Notes: a model not told the origin generated them from the sequence alone. A DNA stretch of 64,000 bases from Pseudomonas nitroreducens TX1 (GCF_000313755.1 NZ_AMZB01000122.1:91592-155591), one strand, 5' to 3'. Counted from the stretch's first letter, positions 1-10,807 are shown. Numbers and translations: made by a program.

Positions 1-303
1 CGGGGCTCACCTGGGTGACGTAAGGCCAAGTACTGCTCGGGGTTGCGGAACGTGGAGACAGCTCCACGCGATTCATCTACTTGGCGGCATCACTGGAACT
101 TCAGGTGACCACGCTCGGTGCACTGTAACTCCGTACATTGCACTGCCTTGGTTACCCGAGTTTCCTTCGCCGCGCAAGCTGGTGCAGCGTGGGCCTTCTC
201 CTAGGAGTATGTCGGGAAAAGTTAGAAAACGCGCCCTAGAGCGGGGGCATCTCGCCAGTTCCCTGACGGCGAACACGCAGGCAGCAGTCTGCATCGGGAA
301 TGT

Positions 304-319
304 TGCAAATGGCGTGCCC
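304..319 (-). promoter_or_regulatory. Sigma-54 (RpoN) promoter, minus strand
   Basis: The minus strand reads GGGCACGCCATTTGCA, matching the sigma-54 consensus TGGCACG-N4-TTGCW. The invariant GG (318-317) and GC (306-305) are separated by exactly 10 bases. Transcription would start near 293 and run off the left edge. By synteny the target is phaC1; that gene is not in the window. Confidence 0.6.
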
Positions 320-405
320 TGGAGCGAGTGCCCGACGAAGGTTGGTGCGCAGGACGAGCTGGAGGGATAGATCGAAGGAGTTGTAGGAGCGGTGCGGGGG
401 CTTTT

Positions 406-483
406 GTAGGAGCGAGCTGGCTCGCGAACGAGCTTTCCGGCGGCGCAGTCGCTGGACCGGTCCGCGAGCCAGCTCGCTCCTAC
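406..483. repeat. REP dyad (inverted pair)
   Basis: Two REP units face each other: the left arm begins GTAGGAGCGAGCTGGCTCGC and the right arm is its inverted copy. Each arm folds on itself. This copy has CTGG at the hairpin tip where most copies in the window have CTTG, and both of its arms share that change. It lies just downstream of the DUF971 gene and could stabilise or end that transcript. Confidence 0.85.
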
Positions 484-492
484 GAAATGAAC

Positions 493-864
493 TTACAGCA
501 TGAGTTTGACCACGGACTCCGACGGGTCGCGCGACTTACCGGCCTTCTCCAGCTGCGCCAGGTAGTCGGCCCACATTTCGTCGTGGCGCACGCAGAGTTC
601 GTACAGGTAATCCCAGGTGAACAGGCCGCTGTCGTGGCCGTCGTCGAAGGTCAGCTTGAGCGCATACTGCCCGGCCGGCTCCAGGTTGTTCAGGCCGACG
701 TTCAGCTTGCCCACTTGCAACACCGGGTTGCCGTGGCCCTGGACTTCCGCCGATGGTGAATGCACACGCAGGAACTCAGCGGACAGCTCGTAGGATTGCT
801 CTCCATAAGTCAGCGAAAGCTTCTTCGAGGCCTTGTGCAGCTTGATGGCGGAAGGAATGCGCAT
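493..864 (-). CDS. DUF971 / gamma-butyrobetaine hydroxylase-like N-terminal domain protein
   Basis: This 123-residue protein consists of one small domain found alone in many proteobacteria and at the N terminus of gamma-butyrobetaine hydroxylases. The family is often a small metal-binding beta-rich module. Visible hallmarks are the start IPSAIKLHKASKKL, the central GHGNPVLQVGK and GLFTWDYLYEL. It lies 92 bases beyond hslU in the same direction, as PA5055 does in PAO1, so it may be co-transcribed with hslVU. Its biochemical role is unknown. It lacks the catalytic oxygenase domain. Confidence 0.85.
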   Translation of the reverse strand: MRIPSAIKLHKASKKLSLTYGEQSYELSAEFLRVHSPSAEVQGHGNPVLQVGKLNVGLNNLEPAGQYALKLTFDDGHDSGLFTWDYLYELCVRHDEMWADYLAQLEKAGKSRDPSESVVKLML

Positions 865-956
865 GGACGTCTCCTGAACGGCGATTCCGGCATTGTAGCG
901 CCGGCGGAAAAACAGCGGGGCGCCCTGAGGCGCCCCGTCGCAGCGATGTGGATCGC

Positions 957-2297
957 TCAGAGGATGTAGCGCGACAGGTCTTCGTCCTGGGCCAGTTCGC
1001 CCAGGTGGCCGTTGACGTAGGCCGCGTCGATCACGATGGCCTTGTCGCTGTGCTCGCTGGCGAGGTCGGCGGCGTCGAAGGACACTTCTTCGAGCAGGCG
1101 CTCGAGCAGGGTGTGCAGGCGACGGGCACCGATGTTCTCGGTCTTCTCGTTGACCTGAAAGGCGATCTCCGCGAGGCGCTTGATGCCGTCGGCGGCGAAC
1201 TCGATGTCCAGGCCTTCGGTTTTCAGCAGCGCGGTGTACTGCTCGGTCAGCGAGGCGTGCGGTTCGCTCAGGATGCGCTCGAAATCGCTCGGGCTCAGGG
1301 CCTTGAGCTCGACGCGGATCGGCAGGCGACCCTGCAGTTCGGGTACCAGATCGCTGGGCTTGGACAGGTGGAACGCGCCCGAGGCGATGAACAGGATGTG
1401 GTCGGTCTTCACCATGCCGAGCTTGGTGTTCACCGTGCAGCCCTCGATCAGCGGCAGCAGGTCACGCTGCACACCCTCGCGGGAGACATCGGCGCCGCCG
1501 ACGTTGCCACGCTTGGCGATCTTGTCGATCTCGTCGATGAAGACGATGCCGTTCTGCTCGACCGCTTCCAGGGCGCGGGCCTTGAGGTCTTCTTCGTTGA
1601 CCAGGCGCTGCGCTTCCTCGTCGCGGATCAGCTTCATGGCCTCGGCGACCTTCAGCTTGCGGCTCTTGCGCTTGCCCTTGCCCATGTTGGAGAACAGGTT
1701 CTGCAACTGATTGGTCATCTCTTCCATGCCGGGCGGGGCCATGATTTCCACGCCCGAGGGGATGTCGGCGACCTCGATGTCGATTTCCTTGTCGTCCAGC
1801 TGGCCTTCGCGAAGGCGCTTGCGGAACAGCTGGCGGGTGTTGGAATCCTCGCGCGGCGGCTCGTCACCGAAGCCGGTGGTGCGCGCCGGCGGCAGCAGTG
1901 CATCGAGGATGCGCTCTTCGGCGGCGTCTTCGGCGCGGTACTTCACCTTCTGCACTTCCTGCTCGCGGAGCATCTTGATCGCGGCATCGGCGAGGTCGCG
2001 GATGATCGACTCGACGTCACGGCCGACATAGCCGACTTCGGTGAACTTGGTCGCTTCCACCTTGATGAACGGTGCGTTGGCCAGCTTGGCCAGGCGCCGG
2101 GCAATCTCGGTCTTGCCGACGCCGGTCGGGCCGATCATCAGAATGTTCTTCGGCGTTACCTCGGCGCGCAGCTCTGCCGGCAGTTGCATGCGCCGCCAGC
2201 GGTTGCGCAGGGCGATGGCGACGGCGCGCTTGGCGTCGTCCTGGCCGATGATGTGGCGGTTGAGTTCGTGGACGATCTCGCGGGGAGTCATGGACAT
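957..2297 (-). CDS. hslU: HslU, ATPase subunit of the HslVU protease
   Basis: HslU is the AAA+ unfoldase that feeds proteins to the HslV peptidase in the cytoplasm. The Walker A motif GPTGVGKTE is at residues 56-64, Walker B is [10 protein letters not shown] near the middle, and the C-terminal tail ends EDLSRYIL, the segment that docks into HslV in this family. The open frame extends 18 codons upstream. I chose the internal ATG (MSMTPREIV) because family members begin here, giving 446 residues, the usual length. It lies 28 bases after hslV and shares the heat-shock promoter upstream of hslV. Confidence 0.97.
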   Translation of the reverse strand: MSMTPREIVHELNRHIIGQDDAKRAVAIALRNRWRRMQLPAELRAEVTPKNILMIGPTGVGKTEIARRLAKLANAPFIKVEATKFTEVGYVGRDVESIIRDLADAAIKMLREQEVQKVKYRAEDAAEERILDALLPPARTTGFGDEPPREDSNTRQLFRKRLREGQLDDKEIDIEVADIPSGVEIMAPPGMEEMTNQLQNLFSNMGKGKRKSRKLKVAEAMKLIRDEEAQRLVNEEDLKARALEAVEQNGIVFIDEIDKIAKRGNVGGADVSREGVQRDLLPLIEGCTVNTKLGMVKTDHILFIASGAFHLSKPSDLVPELQGRLPIRVELKALSPSDFERILSEPHASLTEQYTALLKTEGLDIEFAADGIKRLAEIAFQVNEKTENIGARRLHTLLERLLEEVSFDAADLASEHSDKAIVIDAAYVNGHLGELAQDEDLSRYIL

Positions 2298-2325
2298 TGG
2301 ACGGGCTACTCCGGAACGACAGCGC

Positions 2326-2862
2326 TCAGACGGCGCTGTCGAGCTCCTCAAGGGTCAAGTTCTGGTTGGTGAACACGCAGATGGAGCCGGCAATGTTCAG
2401 CGCGGTCTCGGCGATCTCGCGGGCGCTCATGTCGTCGCTGCCTTTCTGCAGCAGGGCCAGGGCTGCTGCCTGGGCGAAGCCGCCGCCCGAGCCCATGGCG
2501 ATCAGGCCGTGCTCGGGTTCGACCACGTCACCGTTGCCGGTGATGATCAGCGAGGCGTCCTTGTTGGCTACGGCCAGCATGGCTTCCAGGCGGCTCAGGG
2601 AGCGGTCGGTACGCCAGTCCTTGGCCAGTTCGACCGCGGCGCGCACCAGGTGGCCCTGGTGTTTTTCCAGCTGCTGTTCGAAGCGTTCGAAGAGGGTGAA
2701 GGCATCGGCGGTGGCGCCGGCGAAGCCGGCCAGCACTTCACCGTGGTACAGGCGACGGACTTTCTTCGCGTTGCCTTTCATCACGGTGTTGCCCAGGGAA
2801 ACCTGGCCGTCGCCGCCCATGACGACTTTGCCGTTACGGCGGACAGATACGATGGTGGTCAA
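2326..2862 (-). CDS. hslV: HslV, peptidase subunit of the HslVU protease
   Basis: HslV is a 178-residue threonine protease related to the proteasome beta subunit, forming a double hexamer capped by HslU. The sequence begins [20 protein letters not shown]. After removal of Met1, Thr2 becomes the catalytic nucleophile, as in the family. The GSGGGFA segment is also typical. It is the first gene of the hslV-hslU unit. A near-consensus RpoH promoter lies 47 bases or more upstream. Confidence 0.98.
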   Translation of the reverse strand: MTTIVSVRRNGKVVMGGDGQVSLGNTVMKGNAKKVRRLYHGEVLAGFAGATADAFTLFERFEQQLEKHQGHLVRAAVELAKDWRTDRSLSRLEAMLAVANKDASLIITGNGDVVEPEHGLIAMGSGGGFAQAAALALLQKGSDDMSAREIAETALNIAGSICVFTNQNLTLEELDSAV

Positions 2863-2908
2863 GGGTCTTACTCCACACTAGCGGGGCGATGTGCCCGAAT
2901 GCAGAGTC

Positions 2909-2937
2909 AGATGGGGACTCGGTCGGCGGGGTTCAAG
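2909..2937 (-). promoter_or_regulatory. RpoH (sigma-32) heat-shock promoter of hslVU
   Basis: On the minus strand a -35 box CTTGAA (2937-2932) is followed after 15 bases by CCCCATCT (2916-2909). The sigma-32 consensus is CTTGAA and CCCCATNT, so both hexamer cores match. It points at hslV. The match is direct; the assignment to RpoH follows from the known heat-shock control of hslVU. Confidence 0.85.
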
Positions 2938-3006
2938 TCCTGCGCCGGACGAGTAGCGCGCATTTCGCGCGCCGCCCGTCGGCGCAAGCCTTGGAGTGAC
3001 CGGGGT

Positions 3007-3819
3007 TCAGCGGGTCTGGCGCTGCTGTAACAGCAGGTTGCTGAAACCGTTGCCGGCCAGTTGTTTCTGCGCGGCGGAGGCCTTGGCGCGGTCGCCGTAG
3101 GGGCCGACCATCACGCGGTACCAGGTTTCGTCACGCACGGTGCCGGATTCCACGCGGGCGTTCTGGCCCATCATGATGATCTGCGCGCGCAGGTGGTCGG
3201 CGTCGGTCTGCTTGCGGAACGAGCCGGCCTGCAGGTAGTACTGGGTCGCAGCCACGGCGGGGGGCGGTGTTGGCTTGGCTGGCGCGGTGTCGCTGGCCGG
3301 AGCCTGCGGCAGCGCCTGCTTCTGCGCGCCGGCGACCTGGGTCGCAGGCGGTGTGGCGGGTGTCGCCGGTTTGACCACCGCGGGCGGCGGCGGATTCTGC
3401 CCGCTCAGCGCCGCCAGGGCGCGCTGGGTGTCGATCTTCTCGGCTTCTTCCTTGGTCGCGACCACGGTCGCCGGCTGCTGCGGCTTGGTTGGCGGCGGCA
3501 CGGCTTCCGGCGGCACGGCGACTTCCGAGCCGGGCAGCAGGGTGTAGAAGTCGTACTTGGGCTTCACCCCGGTGGGGGTGGCCGGTTGTTGCGGCTGCAC
3601 GGTGCCGGACGGCTTGTTGGAGCCGACCACGGTCCTGGGCGCCTCCGGCTTCTCGCGTTTGACGTCGTTGCGACCCGGCTCCAGCTTCATCAGGAACATG
3701 ATGAAGCCGCCGATGGCCAGGCCGGCGACCAGCCAGACCCAGCCGGGGACCGAACTCTTCTTGGCCGGGGCCTGGTAGCGGCTGGCGCCGCGCTTGGGAG
3801 CGGGTTTCTTCTTCGCCAT
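3007..3819 (-). CDS. SPOR-domain inner-membrane protein (FtsN-like)
   Basis: This 270-residue protein has a basic N terminus, one membrane segment at about residues 25-45, a long Pro/Ala/Thr-rich periplasmic linker (about 50-185) and a C-terminal SPOR domain (about 190-265). SPOR domains bind denuded septal peptidoglycan, so the protein probably localises to the division site. The layout resembles FtsN, and it occupies the PA5052 position. It starts only 6 bases after argS ends, suggesting co-transcription. I cannot tell from sequence alone whether it is the functional FtsN. Confidence 0.85.
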   Translation of the reverse strand: MAKKKPAPKRGASRYQAPAKKSSVPGWVWLVAGLAIGGFIMFLMKLEPGRNDVKREKPEAPRTVVGSNKPSGTVQPQQPATPTGVKPKYDFYTLLPGSEVAVPPEAVPPPTKPQQPATVVATKEEAEKIDTQRALAALSGQNPPPPAVVKPATPATPPATQVAGAQKQALPQAPASDTAPAKPTPPPAVAATQYYLQAGSFRKQTDADHLRAQIIMMGQNARVESGTVRDETWYRVMVGPYGDRAKASAAQKQLAGNGFSNLLLQQRQTR

Positions 3820-3825
3820 GGGTGC

Positions 3826-5652
<1,827 letters not shown>

Positions 5653-5775
5653 TTATCCGTGGCCGGGCATGGCTTGCCAACCGCGGAGCGCTCCAAGTTC
5701 AGTCTCGCCGCTGTGCCATCCGTCGCGGCTGATGGAAGTCAATGTAGGACGGTTCCGTCGCCGCAGCGGGATTTG

Positions 5776-7995
5776 TCAGAACAGATCGATGGGGTCGACG
5801 TCCAGCGACCAACGCACCTGGCGTCCGCTGGGCATGCCTTCGAGGGTCTGCAGCCAGGGTGTCAGCAGGCGGTGCAAGGGGGCGCGGGCGGCACTCATCA
5901 ATAGCAGCTGCGCGCGGTAGCGGCCGGCGCGGCGTTCCATGGGAGCCGGTACCGGGCCGAGGAGTTCCACGTCGTGGCCGAGCGTGGCTTGCAAGCGCTC
6001 GGCCTCGGCGCAGGCTTCGTCGAGGAAACCTTCGGCCTGCCCCGGCTTGTGCGCTTCGGCACGCAGCAGGGCGAGGTGCGAGAAGGGCGGCAGGCCGGCG
6101 GAGCGGCGCTCGGTGAGGGCCTGGTCGGCGAAGGCGAAGTAGCCTTGTTCGGTGAGTTGTACCAGCAGCGGGTGGTCGGCCAGGTGGGTCTGGATCAACA
6201 CGCGGCCCGGCTCTTCGGCGCGTCCGGCGCGGCCGGCGACCTGGACGATCTGCTGGGCCATGCGCTCGCTGGCGCGGAAGTCGGCGGAGAACAGCCCGCC
6301 GTCGGCATCGAGAATGGCCACCAGTGTGACGCGCGGGAAGTGATGCCCCTTGGCGAGCATCTGGGTGCCCACCAGGATGCACGGCTCGCCTTTATTGATG
6401 GTGGCGAACAGGTCACGCATGGCGTGCTTGCGCGAGGTGCTGTCGCGGTCGATGCGCAGCACCGGGTAATCCGGGAAGAGGATGCGCAGGCGCTCCTCGG
6501 CGCGCTCGGTGCCGGCGCCCACCGGGCGCAGGTCCACCGTGCCGCATTTCGGGCAGTTGCGCGGTGGCCGCTCGCGGTGGTCGCAGTGGTGGCAGCGCAG
6601 CTCGCCGCTGCCCTGGTGCACCGTCATCCGCGCGTCGCAGCGCGGGCACTGGCTGATCCAGCCGCAGTCGTGGCACAGCAGGGTCGGCGCGAATCCGCGG
6701 CGGTTCAGGTAGACCAGCACCTGCTGGCCGGCGGCCAGGGTTTCCTTGATCGAGCGCTGCAGCGGCATCGAGATACCCGAATCCAGCGGCAGGCTCTTCA
6801 CGTCCAGGCGGTGGAACGTCGGCTGGTGCGCGCCGCCAGCGCGCTGGGTGAGGCGCAGCAGGCCATAGCGGCCGTTCTGGGCGTTGTGCAGGCTTTCCAG
6901 CGCGGGGGTGGCCGATCCCAGCAGGATCGGCACGTTTTCCAGGCGCGCGCGCACCATGGCCAGGTCGCGGGCGTGGTAGCGCAGGCCTTCCTGCTGTTTA
7001 TAGGAAGCATCGTGCTCCTCGTCGATGATGATCAGCCCCGGGTTCTTCAGCGGGGTGAACAGCGCCGAGCGGGTGCCGATGACGATGTCCGCCTCGCCAT
7101 CGCGGGCGGCCAGCCAGGCGTCGAGGCGCTCGCGGTCGGTCAGCGCGGAGTGCAGCAGGGCGATACGTGCGTTGAAACGGCGCTCGAAGCGGGAAAGGGT
7201 TTGCGGGCCCAGGTTGATCTCGGGGATCAGCACCAGCGCCTGCTTGCCGGCTTCCAGGGTCTCGCGGATCAGTTGCAGGTAGACCTCGGTCTTGCCGCTG
7301 CCGGTGACGCCCGCCAGGAGGAAGCCGTGGAAACTGCCAAAGCCGGCGCGCACGGCCTCGAAGGCGGCCCGTTGCTCGGCGTTGAGCGGCAGTTCCGCCT
7401 GAGCCAGCCACGGGCCCTGGTGCGGCGACACACGGTGTTCGCGCACCTCCAGGGTGACCAGTCCCTTTTCCTGCAGCAGGTCGAGGCTGTCCTTGTTGAT
7501 CTGCAACTGGCTCAGCAGGTCGTGGGCGACCCCGTGCGGGTGCTGCTTGAGTATCCTCAGCGTCTCGCGCTGGCGCGGCGCGCGGGCCAGGCGCGGGTCT
7601 TCCTCGCGGGCGCCGGGTTCGGCGTGCCAGAAACGCTGCTGGCGCGCCTCGGCCGGGTCGCCCTGGCGCAGCAGGTTGGGCAGCGCCCAGGAAAAGGTGT
7701 CGCCCAGGCTGTGCTGGTAGTACTGCGCCGTCCAGCGGCACAGCTCCAGCAGGTGCGCCGGCATCGGCGGTTCGCGGTCGAGCACGGCCAGCGCCGGGCG
7801 CAGCTTGTCCGCCGGCACGTCGGAAGTCTCCACCTTGTCCACCAGCACGCCGACCATCTCGCGGCGGCCGAACGGCACGCGCAGGCGTACGCCTGGCTGC
7901 AGGCGTGCCACGTCGACCCCGCGGGGAGGCAGGTAATCGAACAGACGGCGCAGCGGCGAGGGCAGGGCGAGACGCAGGATGGCAGGTGACGGCAC
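5776..7995 (-). CDS. priA: PriA, primosomal replication restart helicase
   Basis: PriA recognises stalled forks and reloads the replisome. The N-terminal 3'-DNA-binding region precedes an SF2 helicase core with Walker A GVTGSGKTE and a DEEH box (IIDEEHDASYKQQ). It is interrupted by the zinc-binding region with its C-x2-C pairs (CHDCGWISQCPRC, CHHC, CPKC). I choose a GTG start (MPSPAILRLAL), giving 739 residues in line with the family. An ATG 14 codons upstream (8037) is the alternative, and neither has a strong ribosome-binding site. It is divergent from rpmE. Confidence 0.95.
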   Translation of the reverse strand: MPSPAILRLALPSPLRRLFDYLPPRGVDVARLQPGVRLRVPFGRREMVGVLVDKVETSDVPADKLRPALAVLDREPPMPAHLLELCRWTAQYYQHSLGDTFSWALPNLLRQGDPAEARQQRFWHAEPGAREEDPRLARAPRQRETLRILKQHPHGVAHDLLSQLQINKDSLDLLQEKGLVTLEVREHRVSPHQGPWLAQAELPLNAEQRAAFEAVRAGFGSFHGFLLAGVTGSGKTEVYLQLIRETLEAGKQALVLIPEINLGPQTLSRFERRFNARIALLHSALTDRERLDAWLAARDGEADIVIGTRSALFTPLKNPGLIIIDEEHDASYKQQEGLRYHARDLAMVRARLENVPILLGSATPALESLHNAQNGRYGLLRLTQRAGGAHQPTFHRLDVKSLPLDSGISMPLQRSIKETLAAGQQVLVYLNRRGFAPTLLCHDCGWISQCPRCDARMTVHQGSGELRCHHCDHRERPPRNCPKCGTVDLRPVGAGTERAEERLRILFPDYPVLRIDRDSTSRKHAMRDLFATINKGEPCILVGTQMLAKGHHFPRVTLVAILDADGGLFSADFRASERMAQQIVQVAGRAGRAEEPGRVLIQTHLADHPLLVQLTEQGYFAFADQALTERRSAGLPPFSHLALLRAEAHKPGQAEGFLDEACAEAERLQATLGHDVELLGPVPAPMERRAGRYRAQLLLMSAARAPLHRLLTPWLQTLEGMPSGRQVRWSLDVDPIDLF

Positions 7996-8067
7996 GCGAC
8001 GGATTCCGGGGCGGCGAGGAGCGTCGGATGGTAGCATGGGCGACGCGACGGTCGGTCATGCCCGATC

Positions 8068-8095
8068 TTGCGTTGAAAGCGATCTCTGATATGAT
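8068..8095 (+). promoter_or_regulatory. Sigma-70-type promoter for rpmE
   Basis: TTGCGT (8068-8073) and TATGAT (8090-8095) are separated by 16 bases, in the priA-rpmE divergent region. The -10 box differs from TATAAT at one position. It would give a leader of about 110 bases before rpmE. Confidence 0.55.
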
Positions 8096-8211
8096 CCACG
8101 CCCTTAATTTCGTGCGGTGCCCGGTAAAAGATCCCGCCCGCGGTCCTTGATGGCCGTGGCTCGGCTTCTGCCAGAGACTGGGTGGCGGCACACCACCGAG
8201 AGGAAAAGAGC

Positions 8212-8427
8212 ATGAAACCGGAAATCCATCCCGCGTACGAAGAAATCGAAGCCACCTGCAGCTGCGGCAACGTGATCAAGACCCGTTCGACCCTGTGCAA
8301 GGCTATCCACCTGGACGTCTGCTCCGAATGCCACCCGTTCTACACCGGCAAGCAGAAAGTCCTGGACACCGGCGGCCGTATCGATCGCTTCAACCAGCGC
8401 TTCGCCATGTTCGGCGGCAAGAAGTAA
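8212..8427 (+). CDS. rpmE: Ribosomal protein bL31
   Basis: This 71-residue ribosomal protein of the large subunit contributes to an intersubunit bridge. It carries the zinc-binding cysteines of the C+ form: CSCGN near residue 17 and CSECH near residue 37. The start at [16 protein letters not shown] is preceded by a GAGAGG-type ribosome-binding site; the frame opens 10 codons earlier but without family similarity. Being the zinc-containing paralog, it would be expected to be the form used when zinc is sufficient. Confidence 0.97.
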   Translation: MKPEIHPAYEEIEATCSCGNVIKTRSTLCKAIHLDVCSECHPFYTGKQKVLDTGGRIDRFNQRFAMFGGKK

Positions 8428-8452
8428 GATCGATTTCCGGGAAAGGCCGACG

Positions 8453-9256
8453 ATGGTTTTTCACGGTAATTCGAAAAAGGCGTCCCTTGTGGGCGCCTTT
8501 TTTATGGCCGTCCTTTTTTCCCTGGAGGCCAGCGCGGCTGCCTGTCCGAAACCTCCGTCGCCCGAAACGGTGCGCGTGGCTCGGGTGGTGGACGGCGACA
8601 CGCTCAAGCTGGCCGATGGCCGCAGCGTCCGCCTGATCGGCGTCAACGCCCCGGAGCTGGCCCATCACGGCCGTTCCGAAGAAGCCTTCGCGGTGGCCGC
8701 CCAGCGTCGCCTGCAGGAACTGGTGGCAGCCAATGACGGCGAGGTCGGCCTGGTCGCCGGCCAGCAGGGCAAGGACAAGTACGGGCGTACCCTGGCCCAT
8801 GCCTATGACGCCCAGGGCAACAACCTCGAATCCCGCCTGCTCGCCGAAGGCCTGGGCTACCTTGTAGCTATCGCACCGAATACCGACCTCACCGCCTGCC
8901 AGCAGGCCGCCGAGCGGCAAGCGCGCAGCGCCGGGCTCGGTTTGTGGAAGCGCTCGCCGGTACAGACGGCAGAACAGCTTCACGAAAGCGGATTCGCAGT
9001 GGTTCGCGGGCGCATCGAGCAGGTACAGCGCAATCGCGGCGGCCTGTGGATCGATCTCGACGGCCCGCTGGTGCTGCGGATCGAGGCGAAACTCGTGAAG
9101 CGCTTCGACGATGCAACCCTGCGCGATCTCAAGGGTCGACAGGTGGAGGCGCGCGGCTGGGTCATCGACCGCGCCGAGCGTGGTGGCGTGAAACCCGGAC
9201 AGGCGCGCTGGATGCTGCCTGTGACCGATCCGGCGATGATGGAGGTATTGCCATGA
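8453..9256 (+). CDS. Secreted thermonuclease-family (SNase-like) protein
   Basis: The 267-residue protein has a signal peptide (KK, hydrophobic ASLVGAFFMAVLFSL, cleavage near ASAA) and a staphylococcal-nuclease fold: VVDGDTLKLADG, VRLIGVNAPE and DKYGRTLAHAY carry the usual acidic and arginine active-site positions. A C-terminal region of about 90 residues follows (VVRGRIEQVQR...), probably an OB-like domain. The upstream start is needed to complete the signal peptide; an internal ATG at 8504 would remove most of it. The stop overlaps the next start in an ATGA. It matches PA5048 by position. Confidence 0.85.
   Translation: MVFHGNSKKASLVGAFFMAVLFSLEASAAACPKPPSPETVRVARVVDGDTLKLADGRSVRLIGVNAPELAHHGRSEEAFAVAAQRRLQELVAANDGEVGLVAGQQGKDKYGRTLAHAYDAQGNNLESRLLAEGLGYLVAIAPNTDLTACQQAAERQARSAGLGLWKRSPVQTAEQLHESGFAVVRGRIEQVQRNRGGLWIDLDGPLVLRIEAKLVKRFDDATLRDLKGRQVEARGWVIDRAERGGVKPGQARWMLPVTDPAMMEVLP
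8473..8503 (+). terminator. Terminator-like hairpin after rpmE, inside the next coding region
   Basis: AAAAAGGCG pairs with the downstream CGCCTTTTT and ends in a run of six T. It lies 46 bases after the rpmE stop, a normal place for its terminator. It also encodes the hydrophobic core of the nuclease signal peptide if the 8453 start is used. Confidence 0.7.
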
Positions 9257-10704
9257 GCATGCGCTCGTTCGGAATCCTGGCCCTGCTGGCGCTGCTGAGC
9301 GTCCTCGGCGGCTGCGCCACCAACCCGGCCACCGGCAAGTCCGACTTCGTGATGATGAGCGAGCAGAGCGAGCTGGAAATGGGGCAGAAGTACAGCCAGC
9401 AGATCGCCCAGCAGTATCCGCGCTACGAAGACGGCAAGCTGCAGGCCTATGTGCAGCAGGTCGGCGAGCGCGTCGCCCGCGCCAGCGACCGGCCCAACCT
9501 GCAATATCACTTCACGGTCATCGACACTCCGGACATCAACGCCTTCGCCTTGCCCGGCGGCTACATCTATATCCACCGCGGGCTGATGGCCTACCTGGGC
9601 TCCGAAGCGGAGCTCGCCGCGGTGCTCGGCCACGAGGTCGGCCACGTCACCGCGCGCCACAGCGTGCGCCAGCAGAGCCAGTCCAGTGCCTGGAACATCC
9701 TCGGCCAGGCCGTTGCTATTGGCACCGGGGTGAACGCCGCCGCCGATCTCACCAACGTGCTCGGCACCGCGTTCGTGCGCGGCTACGGCCGCGACATGGA
9801 ACTGGAGGCCGACGGCCTCGGCGCCAAGTACCTGGCCCGCGCCGGCTACGACCCGACCGCCATGATCCAGGTGGTGCGGGTGCTGAAGAACCAGGAAGAC
9901 TTCGCCCGCGACGAGGCCGCGCGCAAGGGCCAGGCCGCTCAGCCGGTCGGCTACCACGGCCTGTTCGATACCCACCCGGACAACGACCAGCGCCTCAAGC
10001 AGGTCATCGGTCCCGCGCAGACCCTGGCCGCCAACAGTCAGCACGAGGTCGGCGCCGAGCGCTACCTCAAGGCCATCGACGGCATGCCCTTCGGCGACTC
10101 CGCCTCCAGCGGCGTGCGTCGCGGGCAGAGCTTCTACCATTCCGAACTGGACTTCACCCTGACCTACCCGTCGGGCTGGGGCATCCTCAACCAGCCGACC
10201 GCGCTGGTGGGCTTCACCGCCGACGAGCAGGCCTACATCGGCATGAAGCTGGTGCAGCGCGAAGGCCAGCTGACCCCGGCGGAATACCTGCGCAAGGGCA
10301 CCGGTGGGCGGCTATCGAACGAAGAAAGCTTCCAGCAGGCCGGCCTGCAGGTGGCCACCGGTGTGGTGCCGGGGTCACCGGCGCGGCGTGTCGCGGTGGT
10401 CTACCAGAAGGACCGCGCCTACCTCTTCGTGGGTGCGGTCAAAGGCCGCGCCTCCCTGGAGAGCGTGGACGACGAATTCATGCAGGTCATCCGCAGCTTC
10501 CGACCCATGCGTGCTGACGAACAGAAATACGCACAACCGCGCCGGATCGCCGTTGTTCAGGTTCAATCCGGGCAGACTGTCGAACAGTTCGCGAAGGCCG
10601 AATCCGGTCCGGAATCTGACTCGATAAATCGTATACGTTTATTGAATGACTTGTATCCAACAGGTCAGCCAAAACCTGGCGGCTGGCTGAAAGTCGTACG
10701 CTAG
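9253..10704 (+). CDS. M48-family zinc metalloprotease lipoprotein
   Basis: The 483-residue protein begins with a lipoprotein signal ending VLGGC (Cys21). The M48 zinc motif HEVGH is at residues 127-131 and the third ligand is in MELEADGLG. The C-terminal half has no catalytic motif but ends with a LysM-like stretch (VQSGQTVEQFAK...NDLYPTGQPKPGGWLKVV). This is the layout of the COG4784 group of putative envelope Zn-proteases. It overlaps the nuclease gene by ATGA, indicating translational coupling, and corresponds to PA5047. It probably works in outer-membrane quality control; substrates are unknown. Confidence 0.88.
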   Translation: MSMRSFGILALLALLSVLGGCATNPATGKSDFVMMSEQSELEMGQKYSQQIAQQYPRYEDGKLQAYVQQVGERVARASDRPNLQYHFTVIDTPDINAFALPGGYIYIHRGLMAYLGSEAELAAVLGHEVGHVTARHSVRQQSQSSAWNILGQAVAIGTGVNAAADLTNVLGTAFVRGYGRDMELEADGLGAKYLARAGYDPTAMIQVVRVLKNQEDFARDEAARKGQAAQPVGYHGLFDTHPDNDQRLKQVIGPAQTLAANSQHEVGAERYLKAIDGMPFGDSASSGVRRGQSFYHSELDFTLTYPSGWGILNQPTALVGFTADEQAYIGMKLVQREGQLTPAEYLRKGTGGRLSNEESFQQAGLQVATGVVPGSPARRVAVVYQKDRAYLFVGAVKGRASLESVDDEFMQVIRSFRPMRADEQKYAQPRRIAVVQVQSGQTVEQFAKAESGPESDSINRIRLLNDLYPTGQPKPGGWLKVVR

Positions 10705-10733
10705 AGGTCTTGACAGCAGGGGCTTGGGCTACC

Positions 10734-10762
10734 TTGGCAGGTGCGGGGTTTGTGCGTATGCT
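10734..10762 (+). promoter_or_regulatory. Sigma-70 promoter for maeB
   Basis: TTGGCA (10734-10739) and TATGCT (10757-10762) are 17 bases apart, one mismatch from each consensus hexamer in the -35 and two in the -10. It lies 46 bases before the maeB ATG and just after the M48 gene ends. Confidence 0.6.
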
Positions 10763-10807
10763 CGGACCCCCGTCTGTCCAACAAGCAACAAAAGCGGAAG
10801 TGCCCAA

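Larger units (their letters stand above)
1..492. other. Gene-free left edge, probable phaC1 upstream region
   Basis: I see no convincing gene in these 492 bases. A weak 73-codon frame on the minus strand has no family resemblance. Two things are present: a sigma-54-type promoter on the minus strand (304-319) and a REP dyad (406-483). In P. aeruginosa the gene beyond the DUF971 gene in this direction is phaC1, encoding PHA synthase, known for a sigma-54 promoter. I therefore infer that this is its leader and that the gene lies past the left edge. Confidence 0.55.

Noticed and set aside
73..294. 73-codon minus-strand frame at the left edge
   Set aside because: It overlaps the predicted leader downstream of the sigma-54 promoter, lacks a ribosome-binding site and has no similarity I recognise.
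2298..2351. hslU start 18 codons upstream of the chosen one
   Set aside because: It would overlap the end of hslV and adds a non-conserved extension absent from HslU proteins.
948..2372. Long open frame antisense to hslU
   Set aside because: High-GC third positions open frames opposite real genes. Its translation has no domain, and hslU on the other strand is certain.
5974..7989. 671-codon open frame antisense to priA
   Set aside because: It is fully contained in priA and its translation has no recognisable domain.
8073..8095. TTGAAA as the -35 of the rpmE promoter
   Set aside because: The spacer to TATGAT would be only 11 bases; TTGCGT at 16 bases fits better.
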